64,000 nucleotides of DNA from Alkalinema sp. FACHB-956 (GCF_014697025.1 NZ_JACJRC010000021.1:1-64000), one strand, 5' to 3'; shown: positions 1 through 8,802, numbered from the stretch's first letter. Numbers and translations: made by a program. The notes: generated from the letters alone by a model not told the origin.

Positions 1-125
1 ACCCATGACGATCCCCCTAAATCCCCCTTAAAAAGGGGGACTTTGAAAGAATTTGACTAAATTCCCCCCTTTTTAAGGGGGGCTAGGGGGGATCGGATCT
101 GTAGCATTGATAAATCAATTTGGTA
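1..125 (+). repeat. MITE-like G/C-tract repeat, copy A (clipped by window edge)
   Basis: Two inverted arms are seen: GATCCCCCTAAATCCCCC with its hairpin partner AAGGGGGA, and CCCCCCTTTTTAAGGGGGG followed by CTAGGGGGGATC. The right end reads AATCAATTTGGTA, matching the terminal sequence of the complete copy at 5665-5812. The left terminus lies outside the window. The element sits just upstream of the ABC ATPase gene. Confidence 0.75.
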
Positions 126-204
126 TAAGATTCTTTTTCTCCATCCTTTACGTCAGGGCACTGCCCGATCGACTACAACTCCTAGTAGATAGTGAAAATT
201 TGCA

Positions 205-1293
205 ATGGCAACGGTACGCCTAGAAAACTTAGTTCGTCACTTTCCGGGCGGATCGCAGGTGGGAGAAGTCAGTTTTACCATCCCCGATGGGCAGTTTTGG
301 GTCTTGGTGGGGCCTTCGGGTTGCGGCAAGTCTACGATTTTGCGAATGCTAGCGGGATTGGAAACACCAACGGGAGGAGATCTGTATATCGCCGATCGAC
401 GGGTCAATGACGTTCCGGCTCGGCAGCGGGATGTGGCGATGGTCTTCCAAAACTATGCCCTCTATCCCCACATGACCGTGCGGGAGAATTTGTCCTTTGG
501 CCTCAAAATGCGTCAAGTTGACCCCGCGACGATGCAAAGCCGCGTGCAGGAAGTGGCGGAAATTCTGGATATTACAGCATTACTCGATCGCAAGCCGAAA
601 CAACTCTCCGGTGGGCAGCAGCAGCGGGTCGCATTAGGTCGAGCGATCGCGCGCAATCCCCAGCTATTTTTATTAGATGAGCCGTTGTCGAATCTGGATG
701 CGCAGTTACGGGATGACACCCGCACAGAACTCAAACGGTTGCACCAAACCCTAGGCATTACAACGGTATACGTCACCCACGACCAAACGGAGGCGATGAC
801 GCTGGCGGATCAAATTGTCGTGCTCGATCGCGGGCAAGTCCAGCAAATTGGCGATCCACAAACGATCTACAACCAACCCGCCAATCGCATGGTGGCGACC
901 TTTCTGGGGAGTCCCCCGATGAATATTTTGTCCGCTCAGTATTGGGGCGATCGTTGGCAGGTGGAGGGGCAATCGTTCACGCTGGGGGAACTTGGACAAT
1001 CGCCAGCACTGCCGGAAACGTTGCGATCGGGACAGACCTACGATCTAGGCATTCGGCCAGAATATCTCGCAATCAATGCGACAAATCCCCATGTCTACGC
1101 CACGATCGAAGTGATTGAGCCCCTGGGTCGGGAAACCTTGGTGCGGGTGCGGGTGGGCAATCTTGCATTGATGTTGATTGTACCGATCGGTCAGTCCCTG
1201 CAAGTGGGCGATCGCTTACCCATTACCCTCGATCCCAATCAACTCTTTATCTTTGACCCCGAAACGGGCGATCGAATTTACCCAGCGGCATAA
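205..1293 (+). CDS. ugpC: ABC transporter ATP-binding protein, UgpC/MalK/MsmX type
   Basis: This 362-residue protein is the ATP-hydrolysing subunit of a carbohydrate-type importer acting at the inner face of the plasma membrane. The Walker A motif GPSGCGKST lies at residues 36-44, followed by the Q-loop (VFQNYALYPHMTV), the signature LSGGQQQRVALGRAI, Walker B LFLLDEPLSNLD and the H-loop YVTHDQTEAM. The last ~120 residues form the OB-fold/TOBE regulatory region typical of the MalK group and end in FDPETGDRIY. Length is normal for the family. No permease or binding protein is adjacent, which fits the shared orphan ATPases that serve several sugar importers; the substrate is therefore unknown. 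The ATG is preceded by AT-rich sequence without a clear Shine-Dalgarno. Confidence 0.9.
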   Translation: MATVRLENLVRHFPGGSQVGEVSFTIPDGQFWVLVGPSGCGKSTILRMLAGLETPTGGDLYIADRRVNDVPARQRDVAMVFQNYALYPHMTVRENLSFGLKMRQVDPATMQSRVQEVAEILDITALLDRKPKQLSGGQQQRVALGRAIARNPQLFLLDEPLSNLDAQLRDDTRTELKRLHQTLGITTVYVTHDQTEAMTLADQIVVLDRGQVQQIGDPQTIYNQPANRMVATFLGSPPMNILSAQYWGDRWQVEGQSFTLGELGQSPALPETLRSGQTYDLGIRPEYLAINATNPHVYATIEVIEPLGRETLVRVRVGNLALMLIVPIGQSLQVGDRLPITLDPNQLFIFDPETGDRIYPAA

Positions 1294-1763
1294 CCTCAGA
1301 CCTTCTGGAATGAACCTCAACTTAATCCAAGCTTGATTTCTTCCCAGAAAATTGAACGGTTGCAATGCTCGATACCCTTGGGCGACTAGCGATTCCAATG
1401 GGAATGCGATGCCCGATCGCGTGCCAGATCATAAAGTGGCTAAACGAGGGTAGTCAATCGTACAAGGTTGAGAACCTGAGGTGAAATGCTGGCAGAACGC
1501 TCGATCGGGAAGTTGGAATTACAAAAATGACGCATTGTGGGCTGCAAAAATACGACATCACTCACCTAACCCAATTGCATTAGTGGCATACCAAAGCTGG
1601 AAATTACAACGTTGTTCCGCACAATTGGAAGGGCAAATGACGCGATCTGGATAAATCATTCAGAAAACGTCTTGCATAACATGTCTCTCTGACTCTTTCT
1701 GAGTATCTCTCTGAGTATCTAGGTGTATCTGCCAAGAGTTCAATTTGTAAGGAGATCGAAACG
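1294..1763. other. Intergenic, no gene seen
   Basis: No credible coding frame was found. The last ~70 bases carry the leader of the first CAP gene. It includes a doubled TCTGAGTATCTC-like motif near 1698-1720 and an AAGGAG Shine-Dalgarno before the ATG at 1764. Confidence 0.6.
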
Positions 1764-2366
1764 ATGATTAGACCTCTTTCCGTTGGCGTGGCAGGTGTTT
1801 TACTGACAGTGGGCACATCCCTGGGTGTAGCGGCCCATGCCCGATCGACTGCAACGGTGGCTCCCGCGCCCCAGGCATCAACGACGATCACTCCCACATT
1901 ACAAGCTGATATGGCTTCTTTAGTGGAAGCCCAACAGCCCCTCCGCATTGCTCAGACGACTTCAACTGCGCCCACGACGGCCTCTTTGGAGCAAGCGGTA
2001 TTCAATCAAATTAACGCCTATCGTAAGAGCCAAGGGTTGGCTCCTTTAGTACTCAACAGTACGATTACAACCCAGGCCCGCATCCATAGCCAAAATATGG
2101 CCAATAAAACCGTTCCCTTCGGCCACCAAGGGTTTGATCAACGGGTGAAGGCGATCGGTACGGTGATTCCTTGGAGTGGTGCGGCTGAAAACGTGGCTTA
2201 CAACTATGGCTATTCAGATCCGGCAACGCAAGCGGTACAAGGCTGGCTCAAGAGTTCGGGCCACTTGCGGAACATTCGCGGTAACTTTGATCTCACTGGC
2301 ATTGGGGTGAGCCGTAATGCGAAAGGGGAAATCTACTTCACCCAGATTTTCATTAAGAAGCGCTAA
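1764..2366 (+). CDS. Secreted single CAP-domain (SCP/PR-1-like) protein
   Basis: The protein has 200 residues. The N-terminus (MIRPLSVGVAGVLLTVG, cleavage plausible after AAHA) is a Sec signal peptide, followed by a Pro/Thr/Ala-rich linker to about residue 70. One CAP domain then runs to the C-terminus. Putative CAP cavity residues are present: His in FGHQGF, Glu in AAENVAY and His in SGHLRNI, and the domain ends in the typical IYFTQIF strand. Bacterial CAP proteins are extracellular and mostly of unknown biochemical activity. The start is fixed by AAGGAG nine bases upstream. A paralogue with two CAP domains lies 820 bp downstream and shares almost the same signal peptide, linker, leader and terminator, so the two arose by tandem duplication. 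Confidence 0.88.
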   Translation: MIRPLSVGVAGVLLTVGTSLGVAAHARSTATVAPAPQASTTITPTLQADMASLVEAQQPLRIAQTTSTAPTTASLEQAVFNQINAYRKSQGLAPLVLNSTITTQARIHSQNMANKTVPFGHQGFDQRVKAIGTVIPWSGAAENVAYNYGYSDPATQAVQGWLKSSGHLRNIRGNFDLTGIGVSRNAKGEIYFTQIFIKKR

Positions 2367-2376
2367 CCCGATCGAA

Positions 2377-2415
2377 ATTTTTCGACTAGATTTTTCGACT
2401 AGATTTTTCGACGAG
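2377..2415. repeat. Tandem repeat, 13 bp x 3
   Basis: The unit ATTTTTCGACTAG is repeated three times, the last copy with one change. It starts 10 bases after the stop codon of the single-CAP gene. Confidence 0.9.
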
Positions 2416-2487
2416 GTATTGGTCACGTGTGTATCCCCAGCATGAATTTCGGCTAATTGGCTTGTTTCTGTCTGTCCTTATGTAATA

Positions 2488-2525
2488 TAAAACCTCCTCT
2501 CCGATGTTGGATGGGGAGGTTTTTT
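2488..2525 (+). terminator. Rho-independent terminator of first CAP gene
   Basis: A stem AAACCTCC / GGAGGTTT surrounds a loop that starts with TCTCC and is followed by a run of six T. Nearly the same hairpin follows the second CAP gene. Confidence 0.85.
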
Positions 2526-3110
2526 AGTGGATGAATGCGTTATGAACGCGATCGTGTTTACGGAACCCCATGAATGTTTAGTAAATGTTCGATCTGGCAG
2601 CCCATGCCATGGGGACATTAGGGAGAGCCACCGAGCCTCCAATGAAATTATTCTAAAGTTATAATAAATATACCTTCAAGACTAATTTGTAGATCTACTT
2701 TAGAAAATCTACTCTAGTCTAGAATGTAGTTTTCATAAGCTTTTGCTCCATCTGTAATAGTTGAAAAAGCATTGTAATTGAGATTGATAATTCCCACGAG
2801 AACGGACATAACAAATTATCAAAATTTTTCTTGTAGGTCAGATATCAAAGTGGCTTAATTTTGATTGACGAGACGTGCTTTTCAGGTGCTGTTGTAAAAA
2901 TTTGATCAATGTCACTTATTCAGACTTTGAAATCATTGCAATTAACCCTTTACAGAGATAGGAAATGCATAAATCGAATGTGTCAATTGAATTAATGTCA
3001 TAGGTATTTGCTAATTTTCAGCGTTTTCCATAATGATTGTTAGGGCAAGCGACACGAGCAAAATGAATGCAAGTTGAACTTAATGATTGTCAGTCGTCTT
3101 GCACAGTATC
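2526..3110. other. AT-rich intergenic stretch between CAP genes
   Basis: No coding frame is supported. Bases 2640-3000 are much richer in A+T than the rest of the window and lack HIP1 octamers, which suggests old inserted or decayed DNA. The last part carries the promoter region of the double-CAP gene. Confidence 0.5.
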
Positions 3111-3138
3111 TTTCTGACTCAGCATTTCTGACTCAGCA
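3111..3138. repeat. Tandem repeat, 14 bp x 2
   Basis: The unit TTTCTGACTCAGCA is exactly doubled in the leader of the double-CAP gene. The matching position in the leader of the first CAP gene also carries a short but different duplication. Confidence 0.9.
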
Positions 3139-3185
3139 TTTGAGGTGTATCTGCCAACAGTCCAATTTTTAATGAGATCGAAACG

Positions 3186-4226
3186 ATGATTAGACCTCTT
3201 TCTGTTGGCGTGGCAGGTGTTTTATTAGCAATGGGTACATCTCTGGGCGCAGCTGCTCAGGCCCGATCTATGACAACGGTGGCTCCTGCGCCCCAGGCAT
3301 CAACGACGATCACTCCCACATTACAGGCTGACCTAGCCTCTTTGCTGGATGCACAGCAACCAGTTCGCATTGCTCAAGCGGCCCCTGCGCCCACAACTGC
3401 TGCTTTGGAGCAAGCCGTTTTGAATAAAATCAATGCCTATCGTAAAAGTCAGGGGTTGGCTCCGTTAACGCTTGATAGCCGGATTACGGCGCAGGCCCGT
3501 CTCCACAGCCAAGATATGGCAAATAATCGCGTTCCCTTTGGCCACCAGGGCTTTGACCAGCGGCTTAAGGTGATTGGGGCGGCGATTCCTTGGAGTGGTT
3601 CCGCTGAAAACGTCGCTTGGAACCAAGGTGCGGCTGATCCGGTGGATAAAGCGGTGCAGGGTTGGCTGAACAGTCCTGGGCACCTGCGGAACATTCGCGG
3701 GGATTTTAATCTCACGGGCATTGGTGTGGTTAGAAATGCGCAAGGCCGGATTTACTTCACTCAAATCTTTATTAAGCAATCGTCCCAGAAGCCAGTTCCT
3801 GGAACCAGTCCCACGACTCCTCCCCCCGGTGCCTCGATCGAAGTGTTGGAGAAAGCCGTCTTTGATCAGATCAATGCCTATCGCCGCAGCCAGGGCTTAG
3901 CTCCGTTCCTGCTCGATAGTCGGATTACGGCGCAGTCCCGTCTCCATAGCCAGAATATGGCGAGCAATAAGGTACCCTTTGGCCACGATGGATTCTCCCA
4001 ACGAACCCAGGCCATTGGCAAGGTGATTCCTTGGAGCAGTACTGGCGAAAACGTTGCCTGGAATCAAGGCTATACCGATCCAGTAACGGCAGCGGTTCAG
4101 GGTTGGCTGAAGAGTCCCGGCCATCTGCGCAATATTCGTGGTGACTTTAATCTCACGGGCATTGGCGTAGCTAAAAATGCTCAAGGCCGGATTTACTTCA
4201 CCCAGATTTTCATTAAAAAGCGCTAG
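3186..4226 (+). CDS. Secreted protein with two tandem CAP domains
   Basis: The protein has 346 residues. The signal peptide and Ala/Pro/Thr linker are almost identical to those of the single-CAP paralogue upstream. CAP domain 1 spans roughly residues 75-197. A short Pro/Thr-rich hinge (PGTSPTTPPPG) follows, then CAP domain 2 to the end. Each domain keeps the His (FGHQGF / FGHDGF), Glu (AENVAW / GENVAW) and His (PGHLRNI) positions. The two domains are close to each other in sequence, so the second arose by internal duplication. The Shine-Dalgarno seen in the paralogue (AAGGAG) is altered to AATGAG here, which may lower translation. Role unknown; probably cell-surface or extracellular. Confidence 0.87.
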   Translation: MIRPLSVGVAGVLLAMGTSLGAAAQARSMTTVAPAPQASTTITPTLQADLASLLDAQQPVRIAQAAPAPTTAALEQAVLNKINAYRKSQGLAPLTLDSRITAQARLHSQDMANNRVPFGHQGFDQRLKVIGAAIPWSGSAENVAWNQGAADPVDKAVQGWLNSPGHLRNIRGDFNLTGIGVVRNAQGRIYFTQIFIKQSSQKPVPGTSPTTPPPGASIEVLEKAVFDQINAYRRSQGLAPFLLDSRITAQSRLHSQNMASNKVPFGHDGFSQRTQAIGKVIPWSSTGENVAWNQGYTDPVTAAVQGWLKSPGHLRNIRGDFNLTGIGVAKNAQGRIYFTQIFIKKR

Positions 4227-4286
4227 ATCAAGGGGGCTAGATCCAGCGATCGAACTTGATATCCCCAGTATTTTTTAGCGTTACAT

Positions 4287-4323
4287 AAAACCTCCTCTCC
4301 AGTGTTGGATGAGGAGGTTTTTT
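4287..4323 (+). terminator. Rho-independent terminator of second CAP gene
   Basis: The perfect stem CCTCCTC / GAGGAGG is flanked by AAAA and TTTTTT. It is nearly identical to the terminator at 2488-2525, so the duplication included the 3' end. Confidence 0.87.
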
Positions 4324-4366
4324 AGTGGATCTTGAGTGGATCTAATGCGTGACCAATGCGATCGTG

Positions 4367-5611
4367 TTAACGGCAACCGACAAAGGGTAAACAGACCTTG
4401 GGACGGACTTTTTCCACGGCGCGATCGACGGCTTGTTCAACGGTGGGGATGCCGAGGCCGGGGAAGAGGGCTTGGGCGGTTTTGAGGTAGCTGTTGATTT
4501 GGGCGGTGGTGCGGGCGAAGCCGGAAAAGCCTGAGAATCCTACGTCAAAGATGCAGCCTTCCATCATGTCAGCAGTGACGCCTTCTTTTTGGCAGGTTTT
4601 CTGGGCGGCTTCGATGCGTTGCCGACCGAGCATATTGAGGGTGAGGTATTCGTTGGGGAATTTCAGGTCGGTGAATTTGGCGGTGGTCAGGCCCTGGGGA
4701 TAGTCGAACAGGGATTCGGTGGCGGAGACGCGCCAGCTATTGCCAAATTCGTTATACATTTGCTTGAAGTACAGTTGCTCGGCGGCGCTGAGGGAGACAG
4801 GCCCGGTGCTGACGCCGACGAAGCTGAGGGCTTGGCTGAGATTGCCGTAGCTGGATTGCTCGGGTAAGACGCCTTTGCCGCGAATGGTCATATCGTCTTT
4901 GGGGTTGCCGTTGAAGTTACCCAACAGGCCGATCATTTGGTTGCGTTGGGAGTTGGGGATGAAAACGGCGATGTTGAAAAAGGTTTGTTGCTGGACGGTG
5001 GATTTGGCCAGGGTGACTTTTTCGCCGGTGGGGGAGTTGATGACGTAGAGGTTGTCTTTCAGCGCGATCGCACCGCCGGTGGGTAGGGTGACGGGGGTTT
5101 CGCCGACTTTGATGGGTTTGCCGTTGACCCAGACGCCGTGGCTGCTGTCGCCATCGGGGAAGTTTTGGGTGTAGAAGCCGAGGCGATCGCCGCAGACGCG
5201 CAGGGCGACGGCGCTGTTGAGGGAGAGGGAGGCGTTGACGGGGGTGTGGCGGGCTTGGATTTCAAAGGGGTTATTTTGGGCTTTGGCGAGGAGGAATTCG
5301 CCGACGGTTTGGAAGCTATAGGTTTTGCCGTCGAAGGTTTTGATGTGGGGGTCGCCGTAGCTGCGGCCTTGGTTGAGATCGCCGCTGGCATTGAGGGTGC
5401 AGTTGGCGATGCGTTGCAGGGGGGGTGGGATGAGTTCGTCGGAGATATCTTGGGCGTTGGCGACGAGTTCGCCGGGGAGGGTGGGGCCGCCGAGCATGAG
5501 TGCGCTCAGGATGAGGGCCATGCCGCGACGTAGGAGGCTTTCTAGGCCGATCGCGCCCAGGGCGGCAGCGATCGCGAGGACATAGTGACGAAATCGTCGA
5601 AGGATCTGCAT
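4367..5611 (-). CDS. Secreted von Willebrand factor type D (vWD) domain protein
   Basis: The protein has 414 residues. A hydrophobic N-terminal stretch (ALILSALMLGG) ending near residue 50 looks like a signal or anchor. The vWD domain begins around residue 80 with the hallmark GDPHIKTFDGKTYSF and GEFLL, and continues through MIGLLGNFNGNPKDDM, the conserved GLLGNFNG block of the family. The remaining ~170 residues are family-specific and include a few cysteines and a C-terminal VCLPFVGCR. vWD domains mediate protein interaction and multimerisation in secreted proteins. The gene converges on the CAP genes, which are also predicted to be secreted. Exact function unknown. Confidence 0.8.
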   Translation of the reverse strand: MQILRRFRHYVLAIAAALGAIGLESLLRRGMALILSALMLGGPTLPGELVANAQDISDELIPPPLQRIANCTLNASGDLNQGRSYGDPHIKTFDGKTYSFQTVGEFLLAKAQNNPFEIQARHTPVNASLSLNSAVALRVCGDRLGFYTQNFPDGDSSHGVWVNGKPIKVGETPVTLPTGGAIALKDNLYVINSPTGEKVTLAKSTVQQQTFFNIAVFIPNSQRNQMIGLLGNFNGNPKDDMTIRGKGVLPEQSSYGNLSQALSFVGVSTGPVSLSAAEQLYFKQMYNEFGNSWRVSATESLFDYPQGLTTAKFTDLKFPNEYLTLNMLGRQRIEAAQKTCQKEGVTADMMEGCIFDVGFSGFSGFARTTAQINSYLKTAQALFPGLGIPTVEQAVDRAVEKVRPKVCLPFVGCR

Positions 5612-5664
5612 ATCTGCTGTTTTGGGATGAACTGAGCGATATTGTGAGGGATTTGGGTTAGTGA

Positions 5665-5812
5665 TACCAAATCAACTTGTGATTGCAATAGATAACGATC
5701 CCCCTAAATCCCCCTTAATAAGGGGGACTTTGAAACAATTTGGCTGAATTCCCCCCTTATTAAGGGGGGCTAGGGGGGATCGGATTTGTAGCATTAATCA
5801 ATCAATTTGGTA
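5665..5812 (+). repeat. MITE-like G/C-tract repeat, copy B (complete)
   Basis: This copy is 148 bp. It is bounded by TACCAAATCAA and the near-inverted TCAATTTGGTA, giving short terminal inverted repeats with a TA at each edge. Inside are two hairpin arms (CCCCCTTAATAAGGGGG and CCCCCCTTATTAAGGGGGG). There is no coding capacity, as expected for a non-autonomous element or repeat palindrome. Confidence 0.8.
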
Positions 5813-6028
5813 GGTGCATGTTTTTTCTGCAATCTCTCTGCTTGGGGGCGAGGGACTCCGAGAATTTACCTATAGGTTCCATACAACGGGAATATAGGGG
5901 GAATCCGGGAAGCTTATGCAAATGTTTGCGTAAGCAGGCGGGATTTTTTGCAAGCTTTATAGTGAAGATGGCGATTCTACGAAGTTGGGTCTATGCCATT
6001 AGAGGATCGGGAGTGGGTGGAAGGGGTG
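5813..6028. other. Intergenic, no gene seen
   Basis: No supported coding frame lies between the repeat and the small reverse-strand frame. Confidence 0.5.
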
Positions 6029-6232
6029 TTAGGGACGGTGGTGGTGGCGCAGGACTTTGAGGATTTGGAAGCAGAGCTTGAGCAGAAAGATGCTGATTCC
6101 GGCGCTGGGGTTGACCAAGTTGGCTAGAGAGAGGGTTGCACATTCGATGACTTGCATCCAAGCGTCTTCCCGATCGAGGTTGGATTTTGAGTCAGCTTTT
6201 TGGGTCGTTTGGGGTGGTTGTTTGAATTTCAT
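6029..6232 (-). CDS. Possible small protein with C-terminal hydrophobic segment
   Basis: This is a 67-residue frame divergent from the NACHT gene. The N-terminal half is hydrophilic (Lys/Gln/Asp-rich). The C-terminal half contains a hydrophobic helix around ISIFLLKLCFQILKVL and ends in a His-rich tail. No Shine-Dalgarno is visible before the ATG and the opposite strand is also open, so it may not be real. It is kept because the composition looks like a small amphipathic or membrane protein rather than random sequence. I recognise no family. Confidence 0.35.
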   Translation of the reverse strand: MKFKQPPQTTQKADSKSNLDREDAWMQVIECATLSLANLVNPSAGISIFLLKLCFQILKVLRHHHRP

Positions 6233-6381
6233 AGGAGTCGTTTCCGGTGGTTGAATGGACTCCTGTAATATCGCTAAAGGCTTGTCTGGCTTGGGTTTGT
6301 GTGGTGTATGAGTTGTGTATGTGGAGTGGATGACTTGTGGTTGATCCGATAGAATAGGCGCAAGTTTTGTGTGCGGAAGCT

Positions 6382-8802
6382 ATGGCCGATCGATCGTTGC
6401 AAGCGACTCCTGAGGGGATTCAACTGGCTAAAGTTGCGTTGAAGGGGATGCGGTTGAATCAAATCACATTGGCGCAACGATTGGAGGTGACTCGGCAACC
6501 GATCGGGAAATTTTTTAGAGGGGAAACGGTCAGCAATGATATCTTTGTCCGGATTTGTGAGGTTCTTAATCTAGATTGGCAAGTCATTGCAGGGATTTCG
6601 GTAGCTCCTGAGGTGACGGCATCTACCCGTTTAGGCCATGAGCCAGTTGATCTTCCCACCCTCGTGCAGTCAACCCGTGAGGCAGTGCGTCCCCACATTC
6701 AGAAGCAGTGCGGCACAATGCGGGTGTTGGATATGGAACAGCCGATCGAACTGACGGGCGATCGGGGCATTTATACCCATGTGAATATCCTGGAGCGGGT
6801 GCTGGGACGGCGGCGGTTGGGGGTGGATGATCCGCTGAGGGATTGCGATGTGGAACTGTTCGATCGCTTTGGGTTGGTGCGGGTGACGGAACAGCGGGTA
6901 CCGGGACGGGATGCGGTGCTGAAATACCGCAATTTGCTGGTGTTGGGCAAGCCGGGAGCAGGTAAGACGACGTTTTTGAAATATTTGGCGATGCAGTGTT
7001 TGGCGGGGGATCTGTTTGCCGATCGGGTGCCGCTGTTTGTGACGTTGAAGGATTTTGCAGAATCGCCGGAAAGGTCGGATTTGGTGGAATACCTCGAACA
7101 GCGTGGAGTGTTTGTGTCTGTGGGGGAGGTGCTGCGCCGGGGGCGGGGCTTGGTGTTGCTGGATGGGCTGGATGAGGTGCGGGAGGAGGATACGCCACAG
7201 GTTTTGGGACAGATCCGGGAATTGGTATGGCGATTTGGGGAGAATGCGGTGGTGGTGACCTGCCGCATTGCTGCGCAGGATTATAGTTTGGAAAATTTTG
7301 TGGAAGTACAGGTGGATGATTTTGATGAGAATCAGATTGTAGCGTTTGTGAGAAATTGGTTTCGGGCCAAGGGGGATGAATCTAGAGCAGCGTTAATGGT
7401 AGAGAAATTACAGGAAAATGCACCTATTCAGGAATTAGCTAGTAGTCCACTGTTATTAACGCTGTTGTGTTTGATTTTTGAGGATGCGGTGGATTTCCCG
7501 GTGAATCGAGCAGAACTGTATAAGGAAGGAATTGATTTGCTGCTTAAGAAATGGGATAAAAAACGTAAAGTTGAACGGGATCAGATTTATAAAAAACTAT
7601 CTCTGAAACTTAAGGAGAACTTGCTCAGTTCCATTGCTCTGAAAACATTCAAACGGAATGAATTTCTCATAAAACAGCGAGTCCTAGAAGATTATATTTC
7701 CGATTACATTGGCAATTTACCCGATGCCAAGGATGATCCGGAAGCGCTGCATTTGGATAGTGAAGCGATTTTGCGTAGCATCGAAGCTCAGCATGGATTA
7801 TTAGTAGAGCAGGCCAGGGGAATCTATTCCTTTTCCCACTTGACGTTTCAGGAGTATTTTGTCGCGTGGGAAATTGCCAAGTCACAGGATGATGTAGCAC
7901 GACAACAATTGGTGGAGCAGATAACAGACAAACGCTGGCAGGAAGTATTTTTATTGACAGTGGGAATGCTACGGAATGCTGATAAATTTTTATTGGCAGC
8001 GAAGGAAAAAGTTGATGAAATTGTGGTAAGTGATGAAAAAATTCAACGTTTTCTACAATGGGTAAATGGAAAAGCAAAATCTGTGAAAGTTCCCTATAAA
8101 AATGCTTCTGTTCGAACCTGCTACTTCTTATTAAGCAACGACTGTGATCCATCATTTCATCTAGTCAAGTTTTTAGATCAAGATCTAAACCGTATGCCGG
8201 AGATGTATTTCGCTCATGAGCCTGAGCATCCTCTTGAACATGATTTTGACCTTGATTGTATTCTCAAACATCTTTTGGATCTTCTCCAAATGGTAAGCCA
8301 TGAAATTAAGCATTATATGAGACTAGATAAGAAGCTTGACACTGAAGACGATCCTGCTCTGTATAGAAATCTAGAGTGTGCTTTGGAAGGAGCGTCGGAA
8401 AACTGTAGCATGGTTGTATGGTTTCTTGAAGATACTCTCGATCGAACGGTTAATTATTTGCTAGCTGGAATTCTAAGAGATCAACTTCAAAGGCTAAACA
8501 ACCAAATCAATAGAGCAAGACTAGCTAGCCATGATGTCTTTCGACGATGGTGGAGAGCGCACGGTAAAAAATGGACAGAGAACCTACGCCAATTAATGAT
8601 CACCCATCGCAATATCGGCCATGACTGGCAATTTACAGAAGAGCAAAAGCAATTGCTCCGGCAGTACTATGATGCCAACCTGTTGCTAGTGCAGTGTTTG
8701 AATAGCGATTGTTACGTGAGTCGTTCTGTGCGGCAGGAGATTGAGGAGACGTTGCTGTTACCAGAGATCCCCCTAAATCCCCCTTCAAAAGGGGGACTTT
8801 GA
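6382..8802 (+). CDS. HTH-NACHT NTPase (bacterial NLR-like / STAND protein)
   Basis: From the chosen ATG the protein has 806 residues; a GTG 15 bases upstream is also possible. Residue numbers here count from that GTG. An N-terminal helix-turn-helix (about 16-76, with ITLAQRLEVTRQPIGKFF as the HTH core) precedes a NACHT module: Walker A GKPGAGKTT at 194-202, Walker B GLVLLDGLDEV at 261-271 and sensor VVVTCR near 295-300. The winged-helix/STAND region ends with FSHLTFQEYFVAWEIA. The helical C-terminus (about 575-790) resembles NACHT C-terminal helical domains of cyanobacterial proteins. Bacterial NACHT proteins include anti-phage sensors, and HTH fusions may instead be regulators; neither can be chosen from sequence. 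The 5' half is G+C-rich and the 3' half clearly more AT-rich. The last dozen codons and the stop come from an inserted repeat. Confidence 0.85.
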   Translation: MADRSLQATPEGIQLAKVALKGMRLNQITLAQRLEVTRQPIGKFFRGETVSNDIFVRICEVLNLDWQVIAGISVAPEVTASTRLGHEPVDLPTLVQSTREAVRPHIQKQCGTMRVLDMEQPIELTGDRGIYTHVNILERVLGRRRLGVDDPLRDCDVELFDRFGLVRVTEQRVPGRDAVLKYRNLLVLGKPGAGKTTFLKYLAMQCLAGDLFADRVPLFVTLKDFAESPERSDLVEYLEQRGVFVSVGEVLRRGRGLVLLDGLDEVREEDTPQVLGQIRELVWRFGENAVVVTCRIAAQDYSLENFVEVQVDDFDENQIVAFVRNWFRAKGDESRAALMVEKLQENAPIQELASSPLLLTLLCLIFEDAVDFPVNRAELYKEGIDLLLKKWDKKRKVERDQIYKKLSLKLKENLLSSIALKTFKRNEFLIKQRVLEDYISDYIGNLPDAKDDPEALHLDSEAILRSIEAQHGLLVEQARGIYSFSHLTFQEYFVAWEIAKSQDDVARQQLVEQITDKRWQEVFLLTVGMLRNADKFLLAAKEKVDEIVVSDEKIQRFLQWVNGKAKSVKVPYKNASVRTCYFLLSNDCDPSFHLVKFLDQDLNRMPEMYFAHEPEHPLEHDFDLDCILKHLLDLLQMVSHEIKHYMRLDKKLDTEDDPALYRNLECALEGASENCSMVVWFLEDTLDRTVNYLLAGILRDQLQRLNNQINRARLASHDVFRRWWRAHGKKWTENLRQLMITHRNIGHDWQFTEEQKQLLRQYYDANLLLVQCLNSDCYVSRSVRQEIEETLLLPEIPLNPPSKGGL

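Noticed and set aside
5138-5533. 131-codon forward frame opposite the vWD gene
   Set aside because: Gly/Ala/Val/Glu repeats typical of the antisense of a GC-rich gene; the vWD frame on the other strand has clear domain motifs.
6623-7268. Long reverse frames opposite the NACHT gene
   Set aside because: Pro/Ser/Thr/Arg-rich antisense shadows of a coding strand with intact Walker motifs.
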